From positions 149,718 through 213,717 of the forward strand of contig CAMFIE010000004.1 of NCBI GenBank assembly GCA_945952315.1: a DNA stretch of 64,000 nucleotides, read 5' to 3'. The notes under the pieces are model-generated. The model was given only the letters and a program-made list of their open reading frames with translations, was not told the origin of the DNA and did not search any database. Numbering within the stretch: the first letter of the stretch is position 1; every line of letters begins with the position of its first letter. This document shows positions 1 through 9,409 of this stretch, piece by piece. Both the position numbers and the translations under genes were made by a program. Origin of the DNA: an uncultured Rhizobium sp. (GTDB lineage: Bacteria; Pseudomonadota; Alphaproteobacteria; Rhizobiales; Rhizobiaceae).

Positions 1-1550
1 TGCACCGTCGCCACATCATGGCCGCGGGCCACGATTTCCTCCACCGACATTTCCTTTTCCACCAGGCATTCGAGAATGTCGTCGAGCACCGGATAGGGCG
101 GAAGCGAATCCTGGTCCGTCTGGTTCGGGCGAAGCTCGGCGGAGGGTGCCTTGTCGATGATGTTCTTCGGGATCACCTCGCCGCCCGGCCCCAGCGCGCC
201 CGGCGGCAGATGCGCATTGCGCCAGCGCGACAGCGCATAGACCTGCATCTTGTAGAGGTCCTTGATCGGATTGAAACCGCCGTTCATGTCGCCGTAAAGG
301 GTGCAATAGCCCACCGACATTTCCGACTTGTTGCCGGTCGTCACAACCATCGAGCCAAACTTGTTGGAAACGGCCATCAGGATCGTGCCGCGCGCACGGC
401 TTTGCAGATTTTCCTCGGTGATCCCCTCCTCTGTACCCTCGAAGACTTCCGAGAGTGCAGACAGGAAACCTTTCACGGGCTCCTCGATCGGCACGATTTC
501 ATAACGGCAGCCGAGCGCCCTGGCGCAGGCTTCGGCATCCACCAGCGAGTCTCGCGAGGTGTATCGATAGGGCATCATGATGCAGCGAACGCGCTCTTCT
601 CCCAGCGCATCGACCGCAATTGCCGCGCAGATCGCCGAATCGATGCCGCCCGAGAGGCCAAGGACCACATTGCGGAAGCCGTTCTTGTTCACATAATCGC
701 GGAAGCCGAGCATGCAGGCGCGGTAATCCGCTTCCTGATCATCCGGCAGACGCGACATGCCGCCATCCCGGCAGGTCCAGCCATCCGCCTCGCGCGTCCA
801 GGTGGTGACGTTCAGCGTTTCCTCGAACTGGCTCATCTGGAAAGCCATGGACTTGTCCGGATTGAAGGCGAAGCTTGCGCCGTCAAACACCAGTTCGTCC
901 TGTCCGCCCAGCTGGTTGGCGTAGATGATCGGCAGGCCTGTTTCCAGAACATGCTTGAGCGCGATCTGGTGGCGGATATCCATCTTGTTGCGATAGTAGG
1001 GGGAACCATTCGGCACAAGCAGCATTTCCGCGCCGCTTTCCGCCAGCGTCTCGCAGACGCCGAGTTCGCCCCAGATATCCTCGCAGATCGGAATGCCGAG
1101 ACGCACGCCGCGGAAATTCACCGGACCGGGCATCGCGCCAGCGCGGAAGACGCGCTTCTCGTCGAATTCCGAATAGTTCGGCAGGTCCACCTTGTCGCGT
1201 ACCGCGACAATCCGGCCCTGATCGAGCACGGCGATGGAATTGTAGCGCCCGGTTTCGTCCTCGCGCGGAAAGCCGATGATGATGCCGGGTCCACCATCGG
1301 CAGTGTCCTCCGCCAGGCTTTCCACCGCAGCCTTGCAGGCCCGCATGAAGGCCGGCTTGAGCACCAGATCTTCCGGGGGATATCCGGCGATGAACAATTC
1401 GGTCATCAACAGCAGGTCCGCGCCCTGCCGCGCGGCATCAGCGCGGGCCTCGCGAGCCTTGGCAAGGTTGCCCTTGATATCACCAACAGTCGGATTGAAC
1501 TGGCCGATGGCGATGCGGAACGTGTTTTTCAGGTCAGCGATCTCAGTCAT
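1..1550 (-). CDS. nadE: Glutamine-dependent NAD+ synthetase (partial, 3' end beyond the window)
   Basis: Catalyses the last step of NAD+ synthesis, amidating deamido-NAD+ with ammonia released from glutamine. The protein starts MTEIADLKNTFRIAIGQFNP. The N-terminal half is a nitrilase-type glutaminase with the Glu-Lys-Cys triad visible as MTELFIAGYP, KVDLPNYSEF and PICEDIWG. The C-terminal half is the ATP pyrophosphatase domain with the PP-loop LGLSGGIDSA, followed by TTGNKSEMSVGYCTLYGD. About 516 codons are inside the window, so only the last few dozen residues should be missing for a usual length near 555. The gene stands alone at the left edge, facing away from the next gene. Confidence 0.97.
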   Translation of the reverse strand, partial: MTEIADLKNTFRIAIGQFNPTVGDIKGNLAKAREARADAARQGADLLLMTELFIAGYPPEDLVLKPAFMRACKAAVESLAEDTADGGPGIIIGFPREDETGRYNSIAVLDQGRIVAVRDKVDLPNYSEFDEKRVFRAGAMPGPVNFRGVRLGIPICEDIWGELGVCETLAESGAEMLLVPNGSPYYRNKMDIRHQIALKHVLETGLPIIYANQLGGQDELVFDGASFAFNPDKSMAFQMSQFEETLNVTTWTREADGWTCRDGGMSRLPDDQEADYRACMLGFRDYVNKNGFRNVVLGLSGGIDSAICAAIAVDALGEERVRCIMMPYRYTSRDSLVDAEACARALGCRYEIVPIEEPVKGFLSALSEVFEGTEEGITEENLQSRARGTILMAVSNKFGSMVVTTGNKSEMSVGYCTLYGDMNGGFNPIKDLYKMQVYALSRWRNAHLPPGALGPGGEVIPKNIIDKAPSAELRPNQTDQDSLPPYPVLDDILECLVEKEMSVEEIVARGHDVATV

Positions 1551-1722
1551 GCCTAGGATTTAGCGCGGCGGCACCTGCTCCGCAATCTTCAGTGATGAAT
1601 TTCAGCCGCACCGCCCGAACTAATTTCGGGGACAGATTTACCTAAACGACCGGTTCATCTGTCATTCATGACGGATATGTGACATTGGGATCACAAATTC
1701 ATGACAGGTTCCGGAGCTTCCG

Positions 1723-3645
1723 TTGTCCTATTCAGAAGTGAATGTCATAGCCCTTGCGCAATACAAGGGACGATCTGCCGCTGCGCCAATCACGGCGGGA
1801 ATGGCTGCGCGTGCCCTTCGGCTTGCCGCACAATTTGTTCTGTCCTTCGCCATCGTGCTTTCGGTGGAGCTTCTGTCGCGCTCTGACTATTCCGATATTC
1901 CGGACTTCTTCACCTCCACCCTGCGCCCGGGCTGGACCACCGTTGGCGTGGTGATGCTGGTGATGCTGACGCTCGATGCGCTGATCGGCCGTTTCATGAT
2001 TTCGGCGCTGGTAACGGTGCCGCTTTTCCTGCTGCCTGCCTTCATATCCGGCCAGAAGCGGCTTTATCTGTCCGATCCCCTTTACCCCACCGATCTCGCC
2101 TTCGGCCGCCAGATCATGGAACTGATGCCGGCGATGGTGAAAGACCGTCCGGTGACGGCGACCCTGCTTGCGCTGGGCATCGTGGTGGGTGTGGTTGGCA
2201 TTCTCTATCTGTCGCGCCTCGCCTGGCGTCGGCTGCCAAAGGTGCCGGTGAAAACCCGCGTGCTGACACTGGCGCTCACCGTGCCGGTGCTCGGCTTCTT
2301 CGTTTCGCTGATGGATTATTCCTCCTTCTCCTATATCCGTGACCGGCTTCAGGTCATTCCGATGATGTGGGACCAGAAGGAAAACTATCGCCATAACGGC
2401 TTCATCATGGCCTTCGCCTTCAATTTGCCCATGGCGAATATCAAGGCACCTGCAGGCTATTCACCCGATACGGTTTCGCAGATCGAGCCGCCGGTGACAG
2501 CGGTCACCTCGACTTCGAGCGAGCATCCGGACGTGATCATGCTGATGAGCGAGTCGCTCTGGGATGCGACGCGCCTGACCAATGTGACCATGTCGGCCGA
2601 TCCGATGCCCTTCATGCGCGAGAACCTTTCGGGCCATGCCTTCTCGCCGGAATTCGGCGGCATGACACCCAATGTGGAATTCGAGGCGCTGACCGGCTTC
2701 TCGAATGCCTTCCTGCCCTATGGCAGCATTCCCTACCAGCAGTATATCCGGCACAAGATGCCGACCCTCGCGACCTTCTTCCGCAGCCAGGGCTATGCAG
2801 CCCGTGCCATCCATCCTTACGAGTCCTGGTTCTGGAACCGGGGTGAGGTTTACAAGGAATTCGGCTTCGAGGAGTTCAAGTCGCAGGAAAACCTGCCGGT
2901 GATGGACAAGCGCGGCATCTTCGCCTCGGACAATGCGCTCTTCCGCGAAATCATGGCGGAAGGCGATGCGATGGACAAGCCGTTCTTCTTCTTCTCCGTG
3001 ACGCTGCAGGGCCACGGCCCCTATGAGCCGCATCGCTATCCGCAGAAGACCATCGATATCAACGGCTCCCTTCCCTCGGCTGAGCGCGAGGCGCTGAGCA
3101 CCTACATCGAAGGTGTGAAGGAAAGCGACAATGCGCTGAAGATGCTGATGGACTGGGCGAAGAACCGCAAGCGCGAAACCATCATCGTGCTGTGGGGTGA
3201 TCATCTGCCGCCGCTCGGCCCGGTCTACACGGCCTCGGGCTACATGCCGGAGCAGGTCGCGACCCGCAAGGCATCCGTGGACGTGATGAAGCAGCAGCAC
3301 GAAACCCCGCTCATCGTCTGGTCGTCGAAGACCGGTCCGAAGAAGGATATCGGCACGATCAGCCCGTCGCTGATCCCCTACCATCTGGTGAAGATGGCAG
3401 GCTACGAACATCCCTACTACACGGGCTTCCTCGGCAAGGTGCAGGATAACTATGCGATCATCGACCGCTACCAGCTGGTCAGCACCGCCAATGTGCCTTC
3501 ACCCGACTGGTCGCTGAACGGCAAGCCGGTCGATCCGCTGATCCGCGATTTCCGCTATCTGCAGCACGACATGATGTTCGGCAAGCAATATGGCCTGAAA
3601 CGCTTCTTCCCCGGCCAACTGGCCGTGGCAGGCCCGGGAGCCTGA
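1723..3645 (+). CDS. LTA synthase family / phosphoglycerol transferase-like sulfatase-fold membrane protein
   Basis: Integral membrane enzyme of the alkaline phosphatase superfamily, probably transferring a phosphoglycerol-type head group from a lipid to a periplasmic glycan. About four or five TM segments lie in residues 30-205. The catalytic domain follows: metal-binding Glu277 in MLMSESLWD, the likely nucleophile Thr315 in GGMTPNVEFEALTGFS, and Asp493-His494 in VLWGDHLPPLG, as in LtaS and OpgB. The start chosen is TTG 1723 because GGAG at 1713-1716 sits six bases upstream; ATG 1801 has no good ribosome site. In rhizobia a role in cyclic beta-glucan decoration (CgmB-like) is possible, but this is inference. 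The substrate cannot be read from the sequence. Confidence 0.85.
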   Translation: MSYSEVNVIALAQYKGRSAAAPITAGMAARALRLAAQFVLSFAIVLSVELLSRSDYSDIPDFFTSTLRPGWTTVGVVMLVMLTLDALIGRFMISALVTVPLFLLPAFISGQKRLYLSDPLYPTDLAFGRQIMELMPAMVKDRPVTATLLALGIVVGVVGILYLSRLAWRRLPKVPVKTRVLTLALTVPVLGFFVSLMDYSSFSYIRDRLQVIPMMWDQKENYRHNGFIMAFAFNLPMANIKAPAGYSPDTVSQIEPPVTAVTSTSSEHPDVIMLMSESLWDATRLTNVTMSADPMPFMRENLSGHAFSPEFGGMTPNVEFEALTGFSNAFLPYGSIPYQQYIRHKMPTLATFFRSQGYAARAIHPYESWFWNRGEVYKEFGFEEFKSQENLPVMDKRGIFASDNALFREIMAEGDAMDKPFFFFSVTLQGHGPYEPHRYPQKTIDINGSLPSAEREALSTYIEGVKESDNALKMLMDWAKNRKRETIIVLWGDHLPPLGPVYTASGYMPEQVATRKASVDVMKQQHETPLIVWSSKTGPKKDIGTISPSLIPYHLVKMAGYEHPYYTGFLGKVQDNYAIIDRYQLVSTANVPSPDWSLNGKPVDPLIRDFRYLQHDMMFGKQYGLKRFFPGQLAVAGPGA

Positions 3646-3661
3646 TGCGGTTCGAAACAGA

Positions 3662-3687
3662 AAAGGCTGCGGGTGATCGCAGCCTTT
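3662..3687. terminator. Bidirectional terminator between convergent genes
   Basis: A perfect 10-bp stem (aaaggctgcg / cgcagccttt) with a six-base loop lies between the ends of the phosphoglycerol transferase gene and the convergent GFA gene. Flanking A and T runs on both sides suit termination in both directions. Confidence 0.75.
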
Positions 3688-3699
3688 ATCGTCTGGCAT

Positions 3700-4119
3700 T
3701 CAGTTTCCGGCCACCACGAGACCGGGCGGGCTGACATCATAGGCCGGAAGGCCGTCATCGATCTCGTAATAGTCGCCCTTGTCCTGACAGAAGATGTGAT
3801 AGGCAAGCTTCATGCCCGTCGGCTTGTCGAAGGTTCCAGCGGTGATGGACGTATAGGTCTCGCTGTCCGCCTTCCAGAACATCACCGATCCGCAAGTGCC
3901 ACAAAAGCCCCGGCGCGCGAAGGTACTCGCACGATACCATCGCAGATTGTCTTCCCCTTCCAGCGTAAGCTGATCATCAGCCACGTTGGTCGCGGCCAGA
4001 AAATGACCGGTCTGGCGGCGGCATTGCGAGCAATGGCAGGCCACCACCTCGCGCAGCTCGCCCCGTGCCTTGAAACGGACAGCGCCGCACAGGCAAGCGC
4101 CGCTATGGTTCTCTTCCAT
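3700..4119 (-). CDS. GFA / CENP-V family zinc protein
   Basis: A 139-residue protein with the GFA (glutathione-dependent formaldehyde-activating enzyme-like) zinc fold. Zinc ligands are visible as C9-x-C11, C28-x-C30-xx-C33 (ACHCSQCRRQTG) and C73-xx-C76 (FCGTCGS). The family is named after an enzyme that condenses glutathione with formaldehyde, but most members have unproven functions, so no substrate is assigned. It ends against the preceding plus-strand gene across a shared terminator. ATG 4119 has GAGGAAAAC just upstream. Confidence 0.9.
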   Translation of the reverse strand: MEENHSGACLCGAVRFKARGELREVVACHCSQCRRQTGHFLAATNVADDQLTLEGEDNLRWYRASTFARRGFCGTCGSVMFWKADSETYTSITAGTFDKPTGMKLAYHIFCQDKGDYYEIDDGLPAYDVSPPGLVVAGN

Positions 4120-4313
4120 TGTTTTCCTCCTTCATGAACCGGTTTCACCCAAATGCTATGGGCGATACGAAAACAGGGCAAATGCCAAAAACTTGAATGG
4201 CTGTGGGTTTTTCTGAAGCACGGATCATGATAACCGGCGGTTGTTTGTAGCTTTGGTCACATACGCCATCGCATCCTGCATTGACGACAGCCTATCCACG
4301 AGACACGTCCCGC

Positions 4314-4805
4314 ATGTTCGTTTCCATTGCCGCCCTTGTGATTGCCGCAGCTCTCGGCCTTGCCTGCTGGACCATGATATCTGAAGCCGCCCGAGGCGAG
4401 CGCTGGATCACTATCAGCCGCACCACAAAGCATCGCCCGGAGGCCATCTGGCAGCGGGTGGAAGAAAGCTGGACGAAGTCCGCGTTGACTTTCGAGCCGG
4501 TGCGTATTCTTCCGGAAAGCACGGCAGCGCAAAAGACATTCACCTTGCAGGTCGAGGATCACGAATTCCGAACAACGCTGCTGCGCCATCCGCCCGGTCT
4601 GCCACGCGAACTCGCGATCACCTGCCTCAGCGCCAATGGGGTTCCCTATCCGCTCGGGCGGGATCACCTGAAAATCTGGAGTGTCGAGCCTGCGGGCATC
4701 GGGGCCGTTGTGCGGATTGCTGTGAAGTTCCAGGCGCCGCCCGGCGCGATCATACAGGCAATTTTCACCTTTTCCCGCCAGCTTCGACTGATCGCAGGAC
4801 CGTGA
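4314..4805 (+). CDS. Membrane-anchored protein, possibly SRPBCC-like
   Basis: A small protein with one N-terminal hydrophobic segment (FVSIAALVIAAALGLACW) and a soluble domain of about 130 residues. The stretch ISRTTKHRPEAIWQRVEE resembles the first strand and helix of SRPBCC/polyketide-cyclase domains, but the match is weak and the ligand unknown. ATG 4314 is chosen; TTG 4281 in the same frame would add 11 residues, and neither has a convincing ribosome site. It lies alone, with a good terminator right after the stop. Confidence 0.55.
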   Translation: MFVSIAALVIAAALGLACWTMISEAARGERWITISRTTKHRPEAIWQRVEESWTKSALTFEPVRILPESTAAQKTFTLQVEDHEFRTTLLRHPPGLPRELAITCLSANGVPYPLGRDHLKIWSVEPAGIGAVVRIAVKFQAPPGAIIQAIFTFSRQLRLIAGP

Positions 4806-4817
4806 GGCAGAAACAGA

Positions 4818-4842
4818 AAGGGCGCCCGGAGGCGCCCTTTTT
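4818..4842 (+). terminator. Rho-independent terminator
   Basis: A perfect 9-bp GC-rich stem (aagggcgcc / ggcgccctt, loop cgga) followed by T residues, just after the SRPBCC-like gene. It also faces the end of the convergent DAHP synthase gene and may serve both. Confidence 0.8.
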
Positions 4843-4848
4843 CGTTGA

Positions 4849-6237
4849 TCATTCCGCCGCGGAAAGCCCGCCTGCTGCCATCCGCCGCTCGTCGCGCCCA
4901 CCCTTCATGCGCTCGGCCAGAAGGAAGGCGAGTTCCAGTGCCTGGTCGGCATTGAGGCGCGGATCGCAATGGGTATGGTAGCGATCCTGCAGGTCTTCGG
5001 CCGTCACCGCGCGCGCACCGCCGGTGCACTCGGTCACGTCCTTGCCGGTCATTTCCACATGGATGCCACCTGGATGGGTGCCTTCCGAACGGTGGATCTG
5101 GAAGAAGCTTTCCACTTCCGACAGAACGCGCTCGAACGGGCGGGTCTTGTAGTTGTTGAGCGTGATCGTGTTGCCATGCATCGGATCGCAGGACCAGACG
5201 ACCTTGCGGCCTTCCCGCTCGACAGCGCGGATCAGGCGCGGCAGATGCTCGGCAACCTTGTCATGGCCGAAGCGGCAGATCAGCGTCAGGCGACCCGGTT
5301 CATTGGCCGGGTTGAGGATGTCGATCAGCTCGATCAGCCCATCCGCAGACAGCGACGGACCGCACTTCAGGCCAATCGGGTTCTTGATGCCCCGGCAATA
5401 TTCCACATGGGCATGGTCCGGCTGGCGGGTGCGGTCGCCGATCCAGATCATGTGGCCGGAGGTCGCATACCAGTCGCCCGAAGTGGAATCGACGCGGGTG
5501 AGCGCCTCTTCGTAGCCAAGCAGCAGCGCTTCATGGCTGGTGAAGAAATCCGTCTCGCGCAGCGCCGGCTGGTTTTCGGACGTGATGCCGATGGCACGCA
5601 TGAAATCCATGGTTTCGCCGATGCGGCCTGCAAGCTTGCGGTAACGCTCGCCCTGCGGGCTGTCCTTGACGAAGCCCAGCATCCACTGGTGCACGTTCTC
5701 GAGATTGGCATAGCCACCCATCGCGAAGGCGCGCAGCAGGTTCAGCGTCGCGGCAGACTGGCGGTAGGCCATGACCTGACGCTCCGGAGCCGGCACGCGG
5801 GCCTCCTCGGTGAATTCGATGCCGTTGATGATATCGCCACGGTAGCTCGGCAGCGAAACGCCGTTGACCGTCTCGATATTCGAGGAACGCGGCTTGGCGA
5901 ACTGTCCGGCAATACGGCCAACCTTCACGACAGGCAGCTGCGCACCATAGGTCAGCACGACGGCCATCTGCAGGAAGGCGCGGAAGAAGTCGCGGATATT
6001 GTCCGCGCCATGTTCCGCGAAGCTTTCGGCGCAGTCACCACCCTGCAGCAGGAAAGCATTGCCTTCCGCGACATTGGCGAGCGACTTGGTCAGGCGGCGG
6101 GCTTCCCCTGCAAAGACCAGCGGCGGAAACTTCGAAAGGCGTTCCTCGGTCACCGCAAGAGCGGCCTGGTCCGGATAGTCCGGAACCTGCTGGATCGGCT
6201 TGTTGCGCCAGCTGTTCGGGGTCCAATTCTGTGCCAT
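4849..6237 (-). CDS. Class II 3-deoxy-7-phosphoheptulonate (DAHP) synthase
   Basis: First enzyme of the shikimate pathway, condensing phosphoenolpyruvate with erythrose 4-phosphate. The 462-residue protein is the plant/Pseudomonas type II form. It begins [20 protein letters not shown] and has the metal-ligand Cys69 in [10 protein letters not shown], then [38 protein letters not shown] and WSCDPMHGN. It is called aroF, aroG or aroH in different genomes, so no symbol is given. ATG 6237 gives the usual type II N-terminus. The 160-base leader up to gor contains two hairpins. Confidence 0.97.
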   Translation of the reverse strand: MAQNWTPNSWRNKPIQQVPDYPDQAALAVTEERLSKFPPLVFAGEARRLTKSLANVAEGNAFLLQGGDCAESFAEHGADNIRDFFRAFLQMAVVLTYGAQLPVVKVGRIAGQFAKPRSSNIETVNGVSLPSYRGDIINGIEFTEEARVPAPERQVMAYRQSAATLNLLRAFAMGGYANLENVHQWMLGFVKDSPQGERYRKLAGRIGETMDFMRAIGITSENQPALRETDFFTSHEALLLGYEEALTRVDSTSGDWYATSGHMIWIGDRTRQPDHAHVEYCRGIKNPIGLKCGPSLSADGLIELIDILNPANEPGRLTLICRFGHDKVAEHLPRLIRAVEREGRKVVWSCDPMHGNTITLNNYKTRPFERVLSEVESFFQIHRSEGTHPGGIHVEMTGKDVTECTGGARAVTAEDLQDRYHTHCDPRLNADQALELAFLLAERMKGGRDERRMAAGGLSAAE

Positions 6238-6258
6238 GGTCTCACCTGTTTCTTACGC

Positions 6259-6361
6259 ACCGGCCCCCTTCCGGGCCGGTTTACACGTCTGTTGATCGGG
6301 GGCTTATAGACAGTTACGAAAGTCTTGCAAAGCCGCCATTTGGCCATAAGGCCCGGCGGCT
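6259..6361 (-). promoter_or_regulatory. Two hairpins in the gor-DAHP synthase intergenic leader
   Basis: One hairpin is accggccc / gggccggt (6259-6266 and 6273-6280). A second, nested one is agccgcc / ggcggct (6331-6337 and 6355-6361) enclosing ggcc-ataa-ggcc. The upstream one, followed by three T on the minus strand, may weakly terminate gor. The downstream one would lie in the 5' leader of the DAHP synthase mRNA. No leader peptide rich in aromatic residues was found, so attenuation is not supported. Confidence 0.35.
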
Positions 6362-6398
6362 GCGCTTTTTATATCGATTTGATGCAGGCGGGCGGCGC

Positions 6399-7790
6399 TC
6401 AGCCGATCCGTTCGCCCTTCACCACCCGGTAGCTCGGGCTGTACATGGTGACGAGCTCTTCTGCTGCCGTCGGATGCACGGCCATGGTGCGGTCGAAATC
6501 ATCCTTGGTGCAGCCTGCCTTGAGCGTGATGCCGAGAAGCTGCGCCATCTCTCCCGCATCATGGCCGAGAATATGGGCGCCCACCACCTTTCGGCTCGCC
6601 GCATCGACGATCAGCTTCATGATCATCTTCTCCGCCCGCCCGGAAAGCGTTGCCTTCATCGGCCGGAACTGGGCGCGATAGACCTCGATCTCCGGATAGG
6701 CCTTTGCCGCGGCCTCCTCGCTCAGACCGACCGTACCGATTTCCGGCTGCGAGAACACAGCCGTTGCGATCAGGTCCAGATCCGGCGAGGTCGGCTTGCC
6801 GCGATATTCCGTATCGATGAAGCACATGGCCTCATGGATCGCGACCGGCGTCAGCTGTATCCGGTCGGTGACATCCCCGAGCGCGAAGATCGACGGCACA
6901 TTGGTGCGGGAATACTGGTCGACGATGATCGATCCCTTCCCGTCAGTCTTCACGCCCGCCTTTTCGAGCCCGAGGCCCTTGGTATTGGGATCACGGCCAA
7001 GCGCCAGCATCACCGTATCGACCTGCAGCTCGCCATGCGCCTTGGTACGCACACGGCGGCGACCATCGGCTTCCAGCGAAACCTCTTCGATCAGATCCTC
7101 GCAGAGAATGCGGATGCCCTTCGCTTCCATCGCCTCGTGCAGACCACGGCGCAGATCGTGGTCGAAGCGGGAGAGAATTTCCTTGCCGCGATAGATCAGC
7201 GTGGTTTCTACACCAAGCCCATGGAAGATATTGGCGAATTCCACGGCGATATAGCCGCCGCCCGCAATAAGGATCGAGCGCGGCAGTGTTTCCAGATGGA
7301 AAGCCTCGTTGGAGGTGATGCAGTGCTCATGACCCGGAAGGGCCGGATGATGGTTTGCCGAACCGCCAACCGCGATCAGGATGCGTTCTGCCGTGACCAC
7401 CTTGCCGGTCGAAAGGATGCGCACGCTGTGCGGTCCCTCGATCTCTGCCCGGCTTTCGATGATCTCGGCCTTGGCATTTTCAAGACCCTTTCGGTAGAGC
7501 CCTTCCAGACGGGTGATTTCCCGGTCCTTGTTGGCAATCAGCGTCTTCCAGTCGAAACGGCTTTCGCCCACCGTCCAGCCAAAACCTGCGGCATCCTCGA
7601 AATGCTCGTGGAACTGCGAGGCATAGACGAACAGCTTCTTCGGCACGCAGCCGCGGATCACGCAGGTGCCACCGAAGCGATACTCTTCGGCAATCGCGAC
7701 CTTCTTGCCCATCGAGGCGGCAAGACGCCCGCTGCGAACGCCGCCGGAGCCACCGCCGATAACAAAGAGGTCATAATCGTAAGCGGCCAT
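6399..7790 (-). CDS. gor: Glutathione-disulfide reductase
   Basis: NADPH-dependent flavoenzyme keeping glutathione reduced. The N-terminal FAD-binding motif is DLFVIGGGSGGVRSGRLAA, the redox-active disulfide is Cys43-Cys48 in GGTCVIRGCVPKK, a second Rossmann motif is ILIAGGGYIAVEFA, and the C-terminal dimer interface supplies the His of MAVHPTAAEELVTM. ATG 7790 is chosen because GGAGTG lies eight bases upstream, giving 463 residues. An in-frame ATG at 7808 lacks a ribosome site. It probably has its own promoter, since a terminator separates it from the rpiA-DUF2059 unit upstream. Confidence 0.96.
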   Translation of the reverse strand: MAAYDYDLFVIGGGSGGVRSGRLAASMGKKVAIAEEYRFGGTCVIRGCVPKKLFVYASQFHEHFEDAAGFGWTVGESRFDWKTLIANKDREITRLEGLYRKGLENAKAEIIESRAEIEGPHSVRILSTGKVVTAERILIAVGGSANHHPALPGHEHCITSNEAFHLETLPRSILIAGGGYIAVEFANIFHGLGVETTLIYRGKEILSRFDHDLRRGLHEAMEAKGIRILCEDLIEEVSLEADGRRRVRTKAHGELQVDTVMLALGRDPNTKGLGLEKAGVKTDGKGSIIVDQYSRTNVPSIFALGDVTDRIQLTPVAIHEAMCFIDTEYRGKPTSPDLDLIATAVFSQPEIGTVGLSEEAAAKAYPEIEVYRAQFRPMKATLSGRAEKMIMKLIVDAASRKVVGAHILGHDAGEMAQLLGITLKAGCTKDDFDRTMAVHPTAAEELVTMYSPSYRVVKGERIG

Positions 7791-7856
7791 GGCTTTCACT
7801 CCGGTCATTGCGTTCAGGTATTGTCACACTGATATAGGTGTTCGGTTCCAAAAATG

Positions 7857-7884
7857 AAAAGCCCGGACGATGCCGGGCTTTCAG
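7857..7884 (-). terminator. Terminator of the rpiA-DUF2059 operon
   Basis: A 9-bp stem (aaagcccgg 7858-7866 / ccgggcttt 7873-7881) that on the minus strand is followed by TTTTCATTTTT, placed 30 bases after the stop of the DUF2059 gene. Confidence 0.8.
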
Positions 7885-7913
7885 ATTTCACATCACATTT
7901 TTCGTGAAGACAA

Positions 7914-8450
7914 TTACTGGGCAGCCGGTTCGGCAGCCTTGTCCTTGGCCACGGTTGCCTGCAGGGCCTTGTCGGTTTCGGCAGCGAGATCGCGCGATAC
8001 GCCAGCGGTCCAGATATCGGCAGCCTTTGCCATTTCGCGGGAGGCAATCGGGCCATCGGCCAGAAGCTTCTTGCCGGCAGCAGACTGGTAGAAGGTGGTG
8101 ATCGCGTTCAGCTCTTCAACCGAGAAGGTCTTGGCATAGATGGTCGCGGCTTCCTTTTCGAGGTCAGCGCGACGGGTTGCGAGTTCAAGCGCCTTGGCAT
8201 CGACCGTATCGGAAATCTGCTGCTGATAGTTCGGCGTTGCCTGGATCAGCTGGTTCTTCAGCTGCTCTGCAACGGCGGGCAGGATGCGGTCGAACTGGCT
8301 CGTCGCATTGATGGCGCTGATCGCCGCCCGGGCCGCCTTCATCTGCTCGTCCGTAACCGCATCATCAGCCTTGGCAACCGCCCCGAAGGCAATGCCGGAG
8401 GCCACAACGGCCAGAGCGGCCCACCGGCCAAAACCCGAGATGTTGATCAT
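7914..8450 (-). CDS. Secreted DUF2059 domain protein
   Basis: A 178-residue exported protein. Residues 1-29 look like a signal peptide (GRWAALAVVASGIAFGAVAKA). The mature part is helical and carries the DUF2059 pattern near residues 105-140, KTFSVEELNAITTFYQSAAGKKLL, which can be read in two halves around FYQSAAGKK. Family function is unknown. It lies 26 bases downstream of rpiA on the same strand and probably shares its transcript; nothing in the sequence explains the pairing. Confidence 0.88.
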   Translation of the reverse strand: MINISGFGRWAALAVVASGIAFGAVAKADDAVTDEQMKAARAAISAINATSQFDRILPAVAEQLKNQLIQATPNYQQQISDTVDAKALELATRRADLEKEAATIYAKTFSVEELNAITTFYQSAAGKKLLADGPIASREMAKAADIWTAGVSRDLAAETDKALQATVAKDKAAEPAAQ

Positions 8451-8476
8451 GAGTGTCCCATGCTCCTTGTTATTAT

Positions 8477-9172
8477 TCAGATAGCTTTCAGCGTGCGCGC
8501 ACCAGCCGGACCGGCAATGATGGCAAGCGACGCAATGTTGATGAACAGGCCATGTTCCACGACACCGGGAATCGCAGCCAGCTCCGCTGACAGCGCCTGT
8601 GCATCAGGAATACGGCCAAATGATGCATCGAGGATCAGATGCCCGCCGTCGGTATAATAGTCTTCCGAACCGGACTGGCGGATGGCAAGCGTTCCGGAAA
8701 GGCCAAGCCGGCTTGCCGCGCGTTCAACCGCAATCCGTGTCGCGACCTGGCCGAAGGGGTTGATTTCGATCGGCAGCGGAAACTTACCGAGCATCTCGAC
8801 CTGCTTGGTCTCGTCAGCAATCACGATCATCCGCTTCGAGGCGCAGGCAACGATCTTTTCGCGCAGCAGCGCTCCGCCGCCACCCTTGACGAGTGTCAGA
8901 TGCGCATCCAGTTCGTCCGCGCCGTCGATGGTGAGGTCAAGCTCGGGAAGTTCATCCAGCGAGCGCAGCGTGATGCCGAGTTCGAGGCAAAGACGGGCGG
9001 TGCGCTCGGAGGTGGGCACGCCTTCCACACGGAAGCCATTGGCCACTTTCTCGGCCAGCAGGCGAACGAATTCTTCCGCCGTAGAGCCGGTGCCGATGCC
9101 CAGCTTCATGCCATCTTCCACGTGTTCCAGGGCAGCCGCAGCGGCCTTGATCTTCATCTCGCGGGCGTCCAT
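8477..9172 (-). CDS. rpiA: Ribose-5-phosphate isomerase A
   Basis: Interconverts ribose 5-phosphate and ribulose 5-phosphate in the non-oxidative pentose phosphate pathway. The 231-residue protein has the RpiA signatures [12 protein letters not shown] near residue 25, [26 protein letters not shown] near residues 80-105 with the catalytic acid and Lys, and [14 protein letters not shown] 9172 is used because AGGAG lies ten bases upstream and the N-terminus [18 protein letters not shown] is normal; ATG 9229 would add an atypical tail. It diverges from gph. Confidence 0.96.
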   Translation of the reverse strand: MDAREMKIKAAAAALEHVEDGMKLGIGTGSTAEEFVRLLAEKVANGFRVEGVPTSERTARLCLELGITLRSLDELPELDLTIDGADELDAHLTLVKGGGGALLREKIVACASKRMIVIADETKQVEMLGKFPLPIEINPFGQVATRIAVERAASRLGLSGTLAIRQSGSEDYYTDGGHLILDASFGRIPDAQALSAELAAIPGVVEHGLFINIASLAIIAGPAGARTLKAI

Positions 9173-9349
9173 GCGCCTTGGGCTCCTCAATGATTTCGAT
9201 GTGCGCTGTTTACACGTCTCGACCCGCAAACGAAAGCCAAAATACGTGGCGCTCTTCCCTTTAGAACGGCTTTATGGCGCTTCCGGGGTGGAGAACATCG
9301 GGAAAGCGCGCGCCTTTGCCAGCCTTGCGCGACTCAGCGACGCGCGATT

Positions 9350-9368
9350 GCAAAGCGGCCCGCTTTGC
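9350..9368. other. Palindrome in the rpiA-gph divergent region
   Basis: A perfect inverted repeat (gcaaagcg-gcc-cgctttgc) 41 bases before the gph start, inside the 237-base region between the divergent genes. It could be an operator or just a hairpin in the gph leader; no regulator is indicated. Confidence 0.35.
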
Positions 9369-9409
9369 TCTACCGCTCGCCTCACCTTCCGACACGTTTT
9401 TCAGGACTG

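Noticed and set aside
6238..6398. Aromatic amino acid attenuator before DAHP synthase
   Set aside because: Hairpins exist, but no leader peptide with Trp, Tyr or Phe codons and no T-run after the downstream hairpin.
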